Source of the DNA: an uncultured Actinomycetes bacterium
GTDB taxonomy: Bacteria; Actinomycetota; Acidimicrobiia; Acidimicrobiales; Acidimicrobilacustridaceae
Assembly (NCBI GenBank): GCA_937927725.1
Contig: CALBSE010000066.1
Location: 13,036-77,035 of the forward strand
Direction of reading: 5' to 3'
DNA length: 64,000 nucleotides
Part shown: positions 17,584-25,163 of the stretch, piece after piece
Numbering within the stretch: the stretch's first letter is position 1
Layout: each line of letters starts with the position of its first letter
The notes under the pieces: model-generated
Told to the model about the DNA's origin: nothing
The model's input: the letters and a program-made list of their open reading frames with translations, nothing else
Database searches by the model: none
Made by a program: the position numbers and the translations under genes

Positions 17584-18948
17584 TCAGCCAGTGAAGGCAG
17601 GGACCATCGGATCCAGCAAGGGTGGAGTTGTCGCGGATGGCCCAGGTGCCGACGTTGTCGATGACGACGCCGGTACCGAAGTTGTCGATGACGTTGTCGA
17701 CGACGAGACAGGCACCGAAGTTGTCGATGTCGATGACGATGACGATGACGACGACGACGATGACGAAACAGGGACCGACGTTGACGACGACGTCGACGCA
17801 GGAACAGAGGTCGTCAACGAGATCACCAACGGCAGAGACTCAGGACCGGTATTCGTGGATCCAACTGCGACACATTCCGACGCGCTGAAACACGACACCC
17901 CGAGTAGCACGTCGTAACTGGAACCGGAGTTCGGACTCGGCACAATGGTCCACACCGAGCCATCCCACACCATCACCAACGTCTTAGTGGCGGAACCGTC
18001 TTGCGTTAGACCGACCGCAACACAGTCCGACGCGCTCACACACGATACCCAATGCAACTCATCGTCAGTGGTGCCGGCGTTCGGGCTCAAAACAATCGAC
18101 CACGACGAACCATTCCACACCATCGCCAACGTCTTGAACGTCGAAAGACCGGTGCCCGTGGAACCAACAGCGACGCAATCCGACGCGCTCACACACGATA
18201 CCGACACCGACTCATCGTCAGAGCCAGTATTTGGGCTCGGTATACGTGACAACGCCGAGCCGTTCCACGCCATCACCAATGCCTCAGAGCCGCGACCGGT
18301 CGAACTCCAACCAATCGCGACGCAATCCGACGCGCTCACACACGACACCGAATCCAACTCGTCGTAATCGCCGACAATCTGGCTCGGCTTAATCGACCAT
18401 GCGAAGCCATCCCACACCATCACCAACGTCGCACGATCGTTGATCCCGTTGTACGTATGACCAACTGCGACACAGTCCGCCGCACTCACACACGACACAG
18501 AAAACAACACGTCTAGATCGGTACCGGCGTTCGGGCTCGGAACAACCGACCATAGCGAGCCATCCCACACCATCACCAACGTCTTAGTGGCGGAACCGGT
18601 GAAAGTGGAACCAACCGCGACACAATCCGACACACTCACACACGACACCGAATACAGCTCATCGTCGGAGGTACCGGCATTTGGGCTCGGAACAACCGAC
18701 CACATCACGCCATTCCACGCCATCACCAACGTCTTATGGATCGAACCCGTGAGCTTCGTGCCAACCGCAACGCAATCCGACGCACTCACACACGACACCC
18801 CTCGCACGCCGTAATCCTCGGTGGTGACATTCGGACTCTGCACAATCGACGCGCTGTCGACGACTGCGTCGGCCGACGTTGATATGACAACACAACCAGA
18901 CGCAATTGCTAGGACTACGAGAATTGCGAGAATAGGTCGGCGAACCAT
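17584..18948 (-). CDS. secreted repeat protein (SCVSASDCVAVG repeats) with Ser/Thr stalk and C-terminal FTG motif
   Basis: 454 residues. Signal peptide with cleavage near STSADA. Seven copies of a repeat of about 50 residues follow, each containing SVSCVSASDCVAVG then KTLVMxWDGSxWSxVPSPNAG. The two Cys in each copy are six apart and probably form a disulfide, and the repeats may build a beta-propeller with one blade each (inference). Then comes a Ser/Thr/Val-Pro stalk of about 75 residues and the end DPMVPAFTG. AAGGA stands seven bases before the ATG at 18948. DNA repeats of about 150 bases make this locus prone to repeat-number change. Extracellular; no enzyme motif seen. Confidence 0.75.
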   Translation of the reverse strand: MVRRPILAILVVLAIASGCVVISTSADAVVDSASIVQSPNVTTEDYGVRGVSCVSASDCVAVGTKLTGSIHKTLVMAWNGVMWSVVPSPNAGTSDDELYSVSCVSVSDCVAVGSTFTGSATKTLVMVWDGSLWSVVPSPNAGTDLDVLFSVSCVSAADCVAVGHTYNGINDRATLVMVWDGFAWSIKPSQIVGDYDELDSVSCVSASDCVAIGWSSTGRGSEALVMAWNGSALSRIPSPNTGSDDESVSVSCVSASDCVAVGSTGTGLSTFKTLAMVWNGSSWSIVLSPNAGTTDDELHWVSCVSASDCVAVGLTQDGSATKTLVMVWDGSVWTIVPSPNSGSSYDVLLGVSCFSASECVAVGSTNTGPESLPLVISLTTSVPASTSSSTSVPVSSSSSSSSSSSSTSTTSVPVSSSTTSSTTSVPASSSTTSAPGPSATTPPLLDPMVPAFTG

Positions 18949-19296
18949 GGGGTAATCCTTTGACTAGATCGTCGAGAGACCCTTTGCCGGTCGACGACAA
19001 AGACTAACCGACATGGTACTTTCCACCGGCCTAGGACCCCCGAACGAGCCTTCCCCGATGGCTTCCGGGCCATTGCGCCGAGTTTCGCGCCAGGTTCCAC
19101 TCACACCCCGCCCTCGTGGGGATGGCACGAAAGTCCATACCCGCAAGTCAACGCGTTTACAGAAATAAGTAGTGAAACGCGTTTTGGCCAAAAGTGAAAC
19201 GCGGCAACCAGCATCACAATGGATGATTCATGTCACCCGACTGTTGGAGACCCAATAAATCGAGAGAAGCACGGGGTCAACATTTCCGAGCCAAAC
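18949..19296. other. intergenic region with GAAACGCG repeats
   Basis: 348 bases without a gene. AACGCGTTT (19150-19158) and GTGAAACGCGTT (19172-19183) form an inverted repeat, and a third GTGAAACGCG follows at 19194-19203. They could be operator sites for the repeat protein starting at 18948. At 19041-19117 there is a stretch resembling the DNA just before and into tRNA-Arg (22641-22719), sharing the 12-mer CCCCGCCCTCGT at its end. Nothing else recognised. Confidence 0.4.
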
Positions 19297-19821
19297 TCAG
19301 GCCGTGTCGGCGTCGGCGATCGCTGCCCTGAGGTCGGCTCGGGCCCGCGACACGCGTGACCTCACGGTTCCGATCGGACACGCGAGCACGATCGCCGCAT
19401 CTTCGTACGAGAGGCCCACGAGTTGCGTGAGCACGAACGCCTCGCGTCGATCGGGATCGAGGTGGTGCAACAGATCCATCGAACTGCGATCGGCTGCGGA
19501 CACCAAGCCGGCGTCGAACGCGCTCACCGCCTTGTCGAACAGACGGCGCCGGCGAATCGAGCGTCGCACCGCGTCGGCGCAAACCCTTCTTGCGATCGTG
19601 AGCAACCACGGGCGCACGGGTGAGCGGCCCTCGAACGTGTGCATCGCCCGGAGCATCCGCTCATAGGTTTCCTGCACGAGATCGCCCGGATCCTCGGGGT
19701 GCCCCAACGCGCGACACAACTCCCAAAGAGTCGGCTGGGTGCGTCGGACGAGTTCGGTGAGGGCAGCGTCATTGCCCTCACGTGCCGCTAACAACAGGGG
19801 CAGCAGGGGATCCGACGTCAT
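19297..19821 (-). CDS. ECF RNA polymerase sigma factor
   Basis: 174 residues with the two sigma domains of the ECF group. Region 2 is at about 20-90 (ALGHPEDPGDLVQETYERML for 2.1-2.2, RPWLLTIARRVCADAVRR for 2.3-2.4). Region 4 is at 115-168 (LDPDRREAFVLTQLVGLSY, then the helix-turn-helix EDAAIVLACPIGTVRSRVSRAR). There is no region 1 or 3. It is divergent from a membrane zinc-finger anti-sigma factor 61 bases away, a standard partner arrangement, so its activity is probably released by an envelope signal. The nearby YcnI-type genes make copper or envelope stress a reasonable guess. GGGAG abuts the ATG, leaving a little doubt about the start. Confidence 0.88.
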   Translation of the reverse strand: MTSDPLLPLLLAAREGNDAALTELVRRTQPTLWELCRALGHPEDPGDLVQETYERMLRAMHTFEGRSPVRPWLLTIARRVCADAVRRSIRRRRLFDKAVSAFDAGLVSAADRSSMDLLHHLDPDRREAFVLTQLVGLSYEDAAIVLACPIGTVRSRVSRARADLRAAIADADTA

Positions 19822-19882
19822 CTCCCTATTATTGACCAGTGAGCAAGAGTCCGATTCAAACGTCGAAGTCGATGGGAACCCG

Positions 19883-20488
19883 ATGACTGACTGCGCTCAG
19901 GTTCAGGAAGCCATCAGTGCTCTCGCCGATGGCGAGGATCCTGGTCTCGATCCATCGCTGGTCGAGGCCCATATCGCGACCTGCCCATCATGTCGCTCCC
20001 AGCGGGAGTTCATCCACGGTCTGCGTCGAAGCAAGTTGCGGGAAGCCGAAACACAGGACGACCTGGCACCTGCGGTGGTGCGAAGCGCGCGGATGCTCGA
20101 TGGTGTGTGGACATGGACGTTGCCGAGGGGTGTGCTCGCGATCTGCGCAGCGGTGATCACCATCTCATCGATCGGGGACCTGCTCGGAGGCTCAGGGATC
20201 GAGGGCCACGACGCTCGCCACCTCGGCGCGTTCTCGCTCGCCTATGGCATCGCGCTCGGTGTCGTAGTCGTGCGTCCTGCGCGAGCGCGCACGGTCCTTC
20301 CGATCTCACTCGTGGTGACCGCCGCGCTCGTGATCACCGCGATCATCGATATCACCGACGGCGCGGTGTCGTTGGAGCGAGAACTCTCGCACCTCCCCGA
20401 GATCATCAGTCTGATCGCCGTCTGGACCCTCACCCGTGTCGGACTTCGCGATGCGCCCGGCGACTCGGGCCCCATCCGAACCGTCTAG
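19883..20488 (+). CDS. membrane anti-sigma factor with zinc finger
   Basis: 201 residues. The cytoplasmic N-terminus has the ZAS motif: His followed by TCPSCR, that is HxxxCxxC within VEAHIATCPSCRSQREF (about residues 30-45), preceded by the DCAQVQEAISALADGE helix typical of zf-HC2 anti-sigma domains. Four hydrophobic helices follow (about 75-95, 105-125, 133-152, 165-182). It should bind and hold the divergent ECF sigma factor at the membrane. The ATG at 19883 follows a GGGAA. Its stop overlaps by four bases the stop of the convergent YcnI-like gene. Confidence 0.82.
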   Translation: MTDCAQVQEAISALADGEDPGLDPSLVEAHIATCPSCRSQREFIHGLRRSKLREAETQDDLAPAVVRSARMLDGVWTWTLPRGVLAICAAVITISSIGDLLGGSGIEGHDARHLGAFSLAYGIALGVVVVRPARARTVLPISLVVTAALVITAIIDITDGAVSLERELSHLPEIISLIAVWTLTRVGLRDAPGDSGPIRTV

Positions 20489-21246
20489 CGGTCGCGACGA
20501 CGCACGAGCACGACAGCTCCTCCACCGACGGCGATCACGGCGATGACAGCGATCGCGATCGCGGCGATCGGGGCACCGTCCGAGGTCGATCCGGATTGAG
20601 CGCCCGCCGAATCGTCGGCATGGTCAGCGCTGAGCGTGATCGTTTTCGAGGAGTCGGGTCTCGAAGCGGTCGTTGCCGACGAGCCACCGTCGATCTCCGA
20701 TCCAGCGTTCGAGGATTCCGACCGAGCCGTCGTGGCCGGCGGACTATCCGGAGTGGTCGGCGATGGCGATGGTTGTGGAGCGGAGGAAGTTGGTGTTTGT
20801 GCGGGAGTGACCTGCAACTGCGCGGAACTCGACCAGAGCACATTTTCGCCTGTGTTGTAGATCTGCACCACGGGGAACGTCGTGGTGCCGGTCGCTGCCG
20901 GCGCGCTCAACGCGAAGCGGAACGCCTCGGAAGTATCGGCGATCGTCCCGGGGTCGTTCTTGGAGAAGGAGACCTCGGTGGGTGTACTTGAGCAGGTCCA
21001 ACCGGCGGGCGAGGTGCAAGACGGTGAACTCCATCCGCCAGGTATCTGGATCCGCACGATGGTGGTGTAGACGTCAGGCGCGCGCTCATGGGGAACGTCG
21101 AGCAGCACTTGGGTGGTGCTCGACGCGGTCACGCTCGTCGATTGGAACTCTGCGTGAGCGAACGCGACTGCGGAGGCTCCGCCGAGCGCGATCCACCCCA
21201 GCGCAGTGCATGCGGCGAACCGCGCCAGAGTGGATCGGATGCTCAT
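20485..21246 (-). CDS. YcnI/DUF1775-type copper-binding protein, membrane anchored
   Basis: 253 residues. Signal peptide of 30 residues ending SAVAFA; the mature protein starts His31-Ala-Glu-Phe. In YcnI-type proteins the free N-terminal His ligates copper, so the cleavage site is meaningful. The beta-rich domain (31-150) contains VPHERAPDVYTTIVRIQIPGG and TFPVVQIYNTGE. A Ser/Thr/Pro linker follows, then one C-terminal helix and RRRDR, so the domain faces outward on a tether. It follows the second YcnI-like gene after one base, forming an operon, and lies beside the ECF sigma/anti-sigma pair. Copper handling is inferred from the family. Confidence 0.8.
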   Translation of the reverse strand: MSIRSTLARFAACTALGWIALGGASAVAFAHAEFQSTSVTASSTTQVLLDVPHERAPDVYTTIVRIQIPGGWSSPSCTSPAGWTCSSTPTEVSFSKNDPGTIADTSEAFRFALSAPAATGTTTFPVVQIYNTGENVLWSSSAQLQVTPAQTPTSSAPQPSPSPTTPDSPPATTARSESSNAGSEIDGGSSATTASRPDSSKTITLSADHADDSAGAQSGSTSDGAPIAAIAIAVIAVIAVGGGAVVLVRRRDR

Positions 21247-21247
21247 A

Positions 21248-22006
21248 TCAGCCCGTGAACGCCGGAGTCACCGGGCCGGGAACTGTGGTCGTCGCAGTCG
21301 GCTCGGTGGCGGCAACGCTTCGCAGGAGTCCACCTGCTGGAGTAGTCGGAGCAGCACCAGCGGGATAGGTGCCGACGTAATCGGTGCTTGGGTACCAGTG
21401 CGAGATTTCACCACTCGCGTATTGCTGATCTGCGGTGAATCCCTCGGTGCCGCCTACCCCGTAGGTCGTCTGGACTGTGGGTGACGGGGCGGTGATCGAG
21501 AACACGAAGTACTGGGCGGCGTCGGACGCGAGACCTCCCGGAGCAACCGGAGGCCCCCAGAAGTGGATCACCGTGTGGCCGGCACTGACGTAGGTCTCGC
21601 ACTGCCACCCGGTGACAGCTGGCCCAGGCTGGTTGGTGCTGTTGGTGCTGCCGTTGTTCACCTGGAGGTTGGCGCTGCCACAGGTCGGATTGGTCCAACC
21701 GCTTGGCACAGTGATCTTCATGTCCACGTTGCTGTAAAGCGCCGGGTCCCAGGCCTCACCATCCGGGACCTCGACCGCCGATCGCATGGACATCGTCACG
21801 GTTGCACCAGCCGCGTAGGGAGGTGTGGCTTGGTCGCCCGAGCCCGCATTCGATCCGCCGGTCGGGTTCGGAGCGAAGCCGAAGGCGGAGTATGCCTTGA
21901 AGCCGGCGTGGGCGCTGCTTGCGGTCGCAAGCGTCACAAGCGTCACTGCTGACGCGGCAACGAACACGACGGCTCGGACGAGGCGAGACGAGCGGGAATA
22001 CTGCAT
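21248..22006 (-). CDS. YcnI/DUF1775-like secreted protein with C-terminal FTG motif
   Basis: 252 residues. Signal peptide ending ATASSA, then His33-Ala-Gly-Phe, the same N-terminal His placement as its neighbour. The domain has VTMSMRSAVEVPDGEAWDP and MKITVPSGWTNPTC with a second Cys in GWQCETY. A PTTPAGG/TATTTVPG linker leads to the end PVTPAFTG. Unlike the downstream paralogue it has no C-terminal helix; the FTG end takes its place. GAAGGAG precedes the ATG by six bases. The two proteins may work as a released or tag-attached and an anchored pair of copper-binding proteins (inference). Confidence 0.72.
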   Translation of the reverse strand: MQYSRSSRLVRAVVFVAASAVTLVTLATASSAHAGFKAYSAFGFAPNPTGGSNAGSGDQATPPYAAGATVTMSMRSAVEVPDGEAWDPALYSNVDMKITVPSGWTNPTCGSANLQVNNGSTNSTNQPGPAVTGWQCETYVSAGHTVIHFWGPPVAPGGLASDAAQYFVFSITAPSPTVQTTYGVGGTEGFTADQQYASGEISHWYPSTDYVGTYPAGAAPTTPAGGLLRSVAATEPTATTTVPGPVTPAFTG

Positions 22007-22088
22007 TTGGTTCTCCTTCGAGCAATTCGGGGCTCGGATCCGAAATTGACCCGACAGTGGTAGGTCGTCGGATTCGGCTCGCCGGTTC

Positions 22089-22536
22089 CCGGATCAGGGA
22101 TATTTCTCGACAGTTCGAATCGAACTGACTCCTTTCGGTACTACGGCACTTGGCAGATCCCCGACCTTCCCGGCATCCCCCACAAACTCCGCAACGCCAC
22201 CACACCAATCCGACACAACTCACCAGCGGCGAGACAGCCGACAACACACCGCGCACCCGCGCGCTGCGAGTCATCCCCGAAACCGACGACTCATTCGCCC
22301 TCCTCTTCGGACTGCGCGAAGACTCCGAATCGATGCACCATCACCTCAAGATGACATTGCCCAACGAACGCGCCCGCAGCGTCGGCCGTCATCGACAACT
22401 GTTCGACCTTCACGGCTACCAAGCCCACCTCGCGATCACCACACTGCTCGCATGGCACCACCGAACCGGTGCGGACCTTTCACGCTGGTTCGGTCAATGG
22501 AAACCACCAAACCACGAAGTCGCCGCCGCCGCGTAG
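22089..22536 (+). pseudogene. frameshifted transposase C-terminal remnant
   Basis: One frame (from about 22089) reads FRYYGTWQIPDLPGIPHKLR; the adjacent frame takes over near 22210 and reads FALLFGLREDSESMHHHLK, RARSVGRHRQLFDLHGYQAH and LLAWHHRTGADLSRWFGQ, ending at 22536. The composition and the order of blocks resemble the C-terminal part of an actinobacterial transposase. The 5' part is missing and a -1 shift joins the two segments. The hairpin at 22593-22624 may be an end or terminator of the former element. Exact family is not assigned. Confidence 0.5.
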
Positions 22537-22592
22537 ATATGTAGCCACCCGAACCTTCGGACCGGGTGACTTCAGCGCGCCAAGAATGCGCT

Positions 22593-22624
22593 CGAAACTT
22601 TGGTTTGATTCAACCGAAGTTTCG
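22593..22624. repeat. 13-bp inverted repeat downstream of the transposase remnant
   Basis: CGAAACTTTGGTT (22593-22605), six-base loop, AACCGAAGTTTCG (22612-22624); all pairs are standard except one T-G. It could be the terminator of the former transposase gene or part of an element end. No gene is visible between it and the tRNA at 22712. Confidence 0.45.
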
Positions 22625-22711
22625 ACCGCCCAACAGGCCCCGAACTACCCTCAACCCATGGCCCCGGGCCGCTACACGAGAGTTTCGTGCCGCGTTCCGC
22701 GCCATCCCCGC

Positions 22712-22786
22712 CCTCGTAGCTCAGGGGATAGAGCATTGGTTTCCTAAACCATGTGCGGTGGTTCGAGTCCACTCGGGGGCACCACG
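22712..22786 (+). tRNA. tRNA-Arg (anticodon CCT)
   Basis: Cloverleaf seen directly: acceptor GCCCTCG with CGGGGGC, D stem GCTC/GAGC, anticodon loop TTCCTAA with CCT at 34-36, T arm GGTGG-TTCGAGT-CCACT, and CCA encoded at 22784-22786. The outermost pair of the anticodon stem is a T-T mismatch. It reads AGG codons. Confidence 0.9.
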
Positions 22787-22807
22787 AAACGAAAGTTGTG
22801 TCTCGTC

Positions 22808-23263
22808 ATGGCCAATCTCACTGACGTCGGCGAACACGACAACTGGCGTTGTTGGTTATGCGACGAACCCGTCGATCCCGAAAAGTCAGTGAACGATTCA
22901 CGCGGCCCCAGCATCGATTCGCTCACAACAAAGTCGAAAAGTAAAGGCAAGAACCCAACCGACATTTTCGGTACGGAACGCCTCGCTCATCGCGATTGCA
23001 ATACCAAGAAATGTGCAATCGCGCCTGTCGTGGAGTGGGCAGACCGCCTCTTCGTTGTCGACCCCGCACCAATCGTTGGAAGTGTTGAGCGACTGTCACG
23101 CAAAGGCGGGCGCGAAGTTGTCGCCCGCTGCCCAACGGAGCAAGACGCTGCCGATGCATCAACGTGGCTTCTGGACCGTTTGAGTCGACTCGTACCCAGC
23201 GCAAGCTTCGAGACAAGCGTTGAATCGGGCGGCGGCCAGTTCCTCCTTGTACTTCGGGCCTAG
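22808..23263 (+). CDS. small HNH-like/zinc-ribbon protein of unknown function
   Basis: 151 residues, beginning 21 bases after the tRNA. Near the N-terminus RCWLCDEPVD gives a CxxC pair and LAHRDCNTKK gives a His-Arg-x-Cys-Asn block about 45 residues later, the spacing and residues of an HNH-like zinc fold. The second half (90-151) is a small alpha/beta domain with VVARCPTEQDAADASTWLLDRL. Whether a nuclease active site is complete is not clear. No signal peptide. The ATG at 22808 gives MANLTDVGE. Confidence 0.6.
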   Translation: MANLTDVGEHDNWRCWLCDEPVDPEKSVNDSRGPSIDSLTTKSKSKGKNPTDIFGTERLAHRDCNTKKCAIAPVVEWADRLFVVDPAPIVGSVERLSRKGGREVVARCPTEQDAADASTWLLDRLSRLVPSASFETSVESGGGQFLLVLRA

Positions 23264-23317
23264 CTGAATCCCGACTCCCCGAGGCATTCCCGCCGTCTTC
23301 GCAACTACCGTGTCTGC

Positions 23318-25042
23318 ATGACAGCGAGTTCGAAAACCAGGCCACGACGACTCCCTGTTCTGCAGGGCGTTCTCCCCCTCGACCGCAAACAGATCCCCAC
23401 CAACGTTCTCGCGGGTATCACGTTGGCGGCACTCGCCATTCCCGAGGTGATGGGTTACACCTCGATCGCGGGCATGCCCGTCATTACCGGTCTGTACACA
23501 ATCCTGTTGCCGATGTTGGCCTTCGCAGTGTTTGGCTCATCGCGCCATCTTGTTGTTGGCGCTGACTCAGCCACTGCCGCCGTGATGGCCGCTGGCCTTG
23601 TTGAACTCGCACAGCCAGGCTCGGACCATTACGTCGCACTCGCCGGATTACTTGCCCTCATGGCAGCCGCGTTCCTCCTCTTGGCACGACTCATTCGTCT
23701 CGGATTTCTCGCGAACTTTCTTTCACGTTCCGTACTCATTGGTTTCCTCACCGGCGTTGGCATCCAAGTCGCGTGCGGCCAAGTCGGCGGGCTACTTGGT
23801 ATTCCGGAAGGTAAAGGACTCACGATCAACGGTGACCTCTACGACAACACCCTCACCAAATTGATCTCAACGCTTCAGCATGTTGGATCGACGAGTTGGG
23901 CAACGGTTGCGGTTTCGGCCAGCGTCCTTGTGGTCATACTTGGCGGAAAATTCGTGACGAAGAAAGTCCCAGGTGCGCTTGTGGCGGTGATCGGCGCCAT
24001 CGTGATTTCTTGGCACTGGGACTTGGTCTCACATGGAATTGCAACGCTCGGCCCCGTTCCTGGCGGCCTTCCCAAAATCGGAATTCCAACTGGCATCAAT
24101 CTCTCTGACGTTCCCGCTCTCATGGGAACTGCAGTTTCTATTTTCATTCTGATCCTTGCCCAAAGCGCGGCAACTTCACGCGCGTATGCCGCCAAGTACA
24201 ACGATCAATTCGACGAAAATGTCGACCTCGTCGGTCTTGGCGCCGCCAACATTTTTGCAGGGCTCACTGGAACATTCGTCGTCAACGGCAGCCCAACAAA
24301 AACCGAAATGGTCGATGGAGCGGGCGGAAGAAGTCAGGTCGCGCAAATCACCACAGGACTCATCGTTCTTGTTGTGCTGCTCTTCCTCACTGCGCCACTT
24401 CAGTACATGCCGAAAGCGGTACTGGCAGCAGTCGTGTTCATGATCGGCATCCAACTGGTCGACATCAAGGGGATGCGCAGCATCTTCCGTGTTCGAAAAG
24501 ATGAATTCGTCGTCGCAACACTTACTGCAGCAACCGTCGTACTCCTCGGCGTCGAACAGGGAATTGTTCTTGCCATCGTCGCTTCGATCATCGGCCATCT
24601 ACGCCGTTCCTACAAAACTGCCACTGCCGTTATGGTTCCCGCCGAAAATCACCCAGGTCTCCATTCGGAACCTTTCGATCCTGAGGCACGAACAGTTCCC
24701 GAACTCGCGGTCTACCGCTTTGCATCTGACCTTTTCTATGTGAACGCAAACCTCTTCCTCGAAGACCTGACTGCTCTCGCAAATTCGACGGCTCCGCTCA
24801 AGTGGATCGTCCTCGATTCTGGGGCCATCACTGATGTCGATTTCACCGGATCACTCACCATAAAACAGGCACTCAACGAGCTTGCTGAACATGACGTCAA
24901 ACTCGTACTCGCTGATGTCATGACCAGTGTCAGACACAAGCTCGATCGCTACGGAATCACGCAATCGCTCGGCGACGACGCCTTCTATCCCACAGTCGGA
25001 TCATCACTTCGAGCATTCAGCGCAACAACGCCTGACCACTAG
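23318..25042 (+). CDS. SulP family anion transporter with STAS domain
   Basis: 574 residues. The N-terminal sulfate-transporter domain begins PLDRKQIPTNVLAGITLAALAIPEVMGYTSIAGMP, the family hallmark, followed by 11-12 hydrophobic helices with GLYTILLPMLAFAVFGSSRHLVVGADSATAAVM. The C-terminal STAS domain (about 445-560) contains YRFASDLFYVNANLF and WIVLDSGAITDVDFTG. Members move sulfate, bicarbonate or other anions by proton or sodium coupling; the substrate is not fixed by sequence. No carbonic anhydrase or sulfate-assimilation gene adjoins it. Confidence 0.88.
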   Translation: MTASSKTRPRRLPVLQGVLPLDRKQIPTNVLAGITLAALAIPEVMGYTSIAGMPVITGLYTILLPMLAFAVFGSSRHLVVGADSATAAVMAAGLVELAQPGSDHYVALAGLLALMAAAFLLLARLIRLGFLANFLSRSVLIGFLTGVGIQVACGQVGGLLGIPEGKGLTINGDLYDNTLTKLISTLQHVGSTSWATVAVSASVLVVILGGKFVTKKVPGALVAVIGAIVISWHWDLVSHGIATLGPVPGGLPKIGIPTGINLSDVPALMGTAVSIFILILAQSAATSRAYAAKYNDQFDENVDLVGLGAANIFAGLTGTFVVNGSPTKTEMVDGAGGRSQVAQITTGLIVLVVLLFLTAPLQYMPKAVLAAVVFMIGIQLVDIKGMRSIFRVRKDEFVVATLTAATVVLLGVEQGIVLAIVASIIGHLRRSYKTATAVMVPAENHPGLHSEPFDPEARTVPELAVYRFASDLFYVNANLFLEDLTALANSTAPLKWIVLDSGAITDVDFTGSLTIKQALNELAEHDVKLVLADVMTSVRHKLDRYGITQSLGDDAFYPTVGSSLRAFSATTPDH

Positions 25043-25163
25043 CCATTTCAGGCATCGATCAACGCCGATCCCCCGCTGCTGCGGAGACATTGAGAAGAAC
25101 GCTGACCAGCGGAGATCAGCATTACATTCCTATGTACTTACTTTCTAGGCTGATCGGATTTCA

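Noticed and set aside
17591..17917. Plus-strand frame with an Asp-rich DDDDDD tract
   Set aside because: Reverse complement of the Ser stalk of the repeat protein; no ribosome site, and the minus frame is the real gene.
17830..18830. Regular DNA repeats that might suggest a CRISPR array
   Set aside because: The repeats are about 150 bases, in frame and diverged, and code for the SCVSASDCVAVG protein; no short identical repeats with unique spacers, no cas genes.
22150..22536. Intact gene starting with TTG at 22150
   Set aside because: The N-terminal 40 codons do not look like protein, whereas the neighbouring frame does; a frameshifted transposase remnant fits better.
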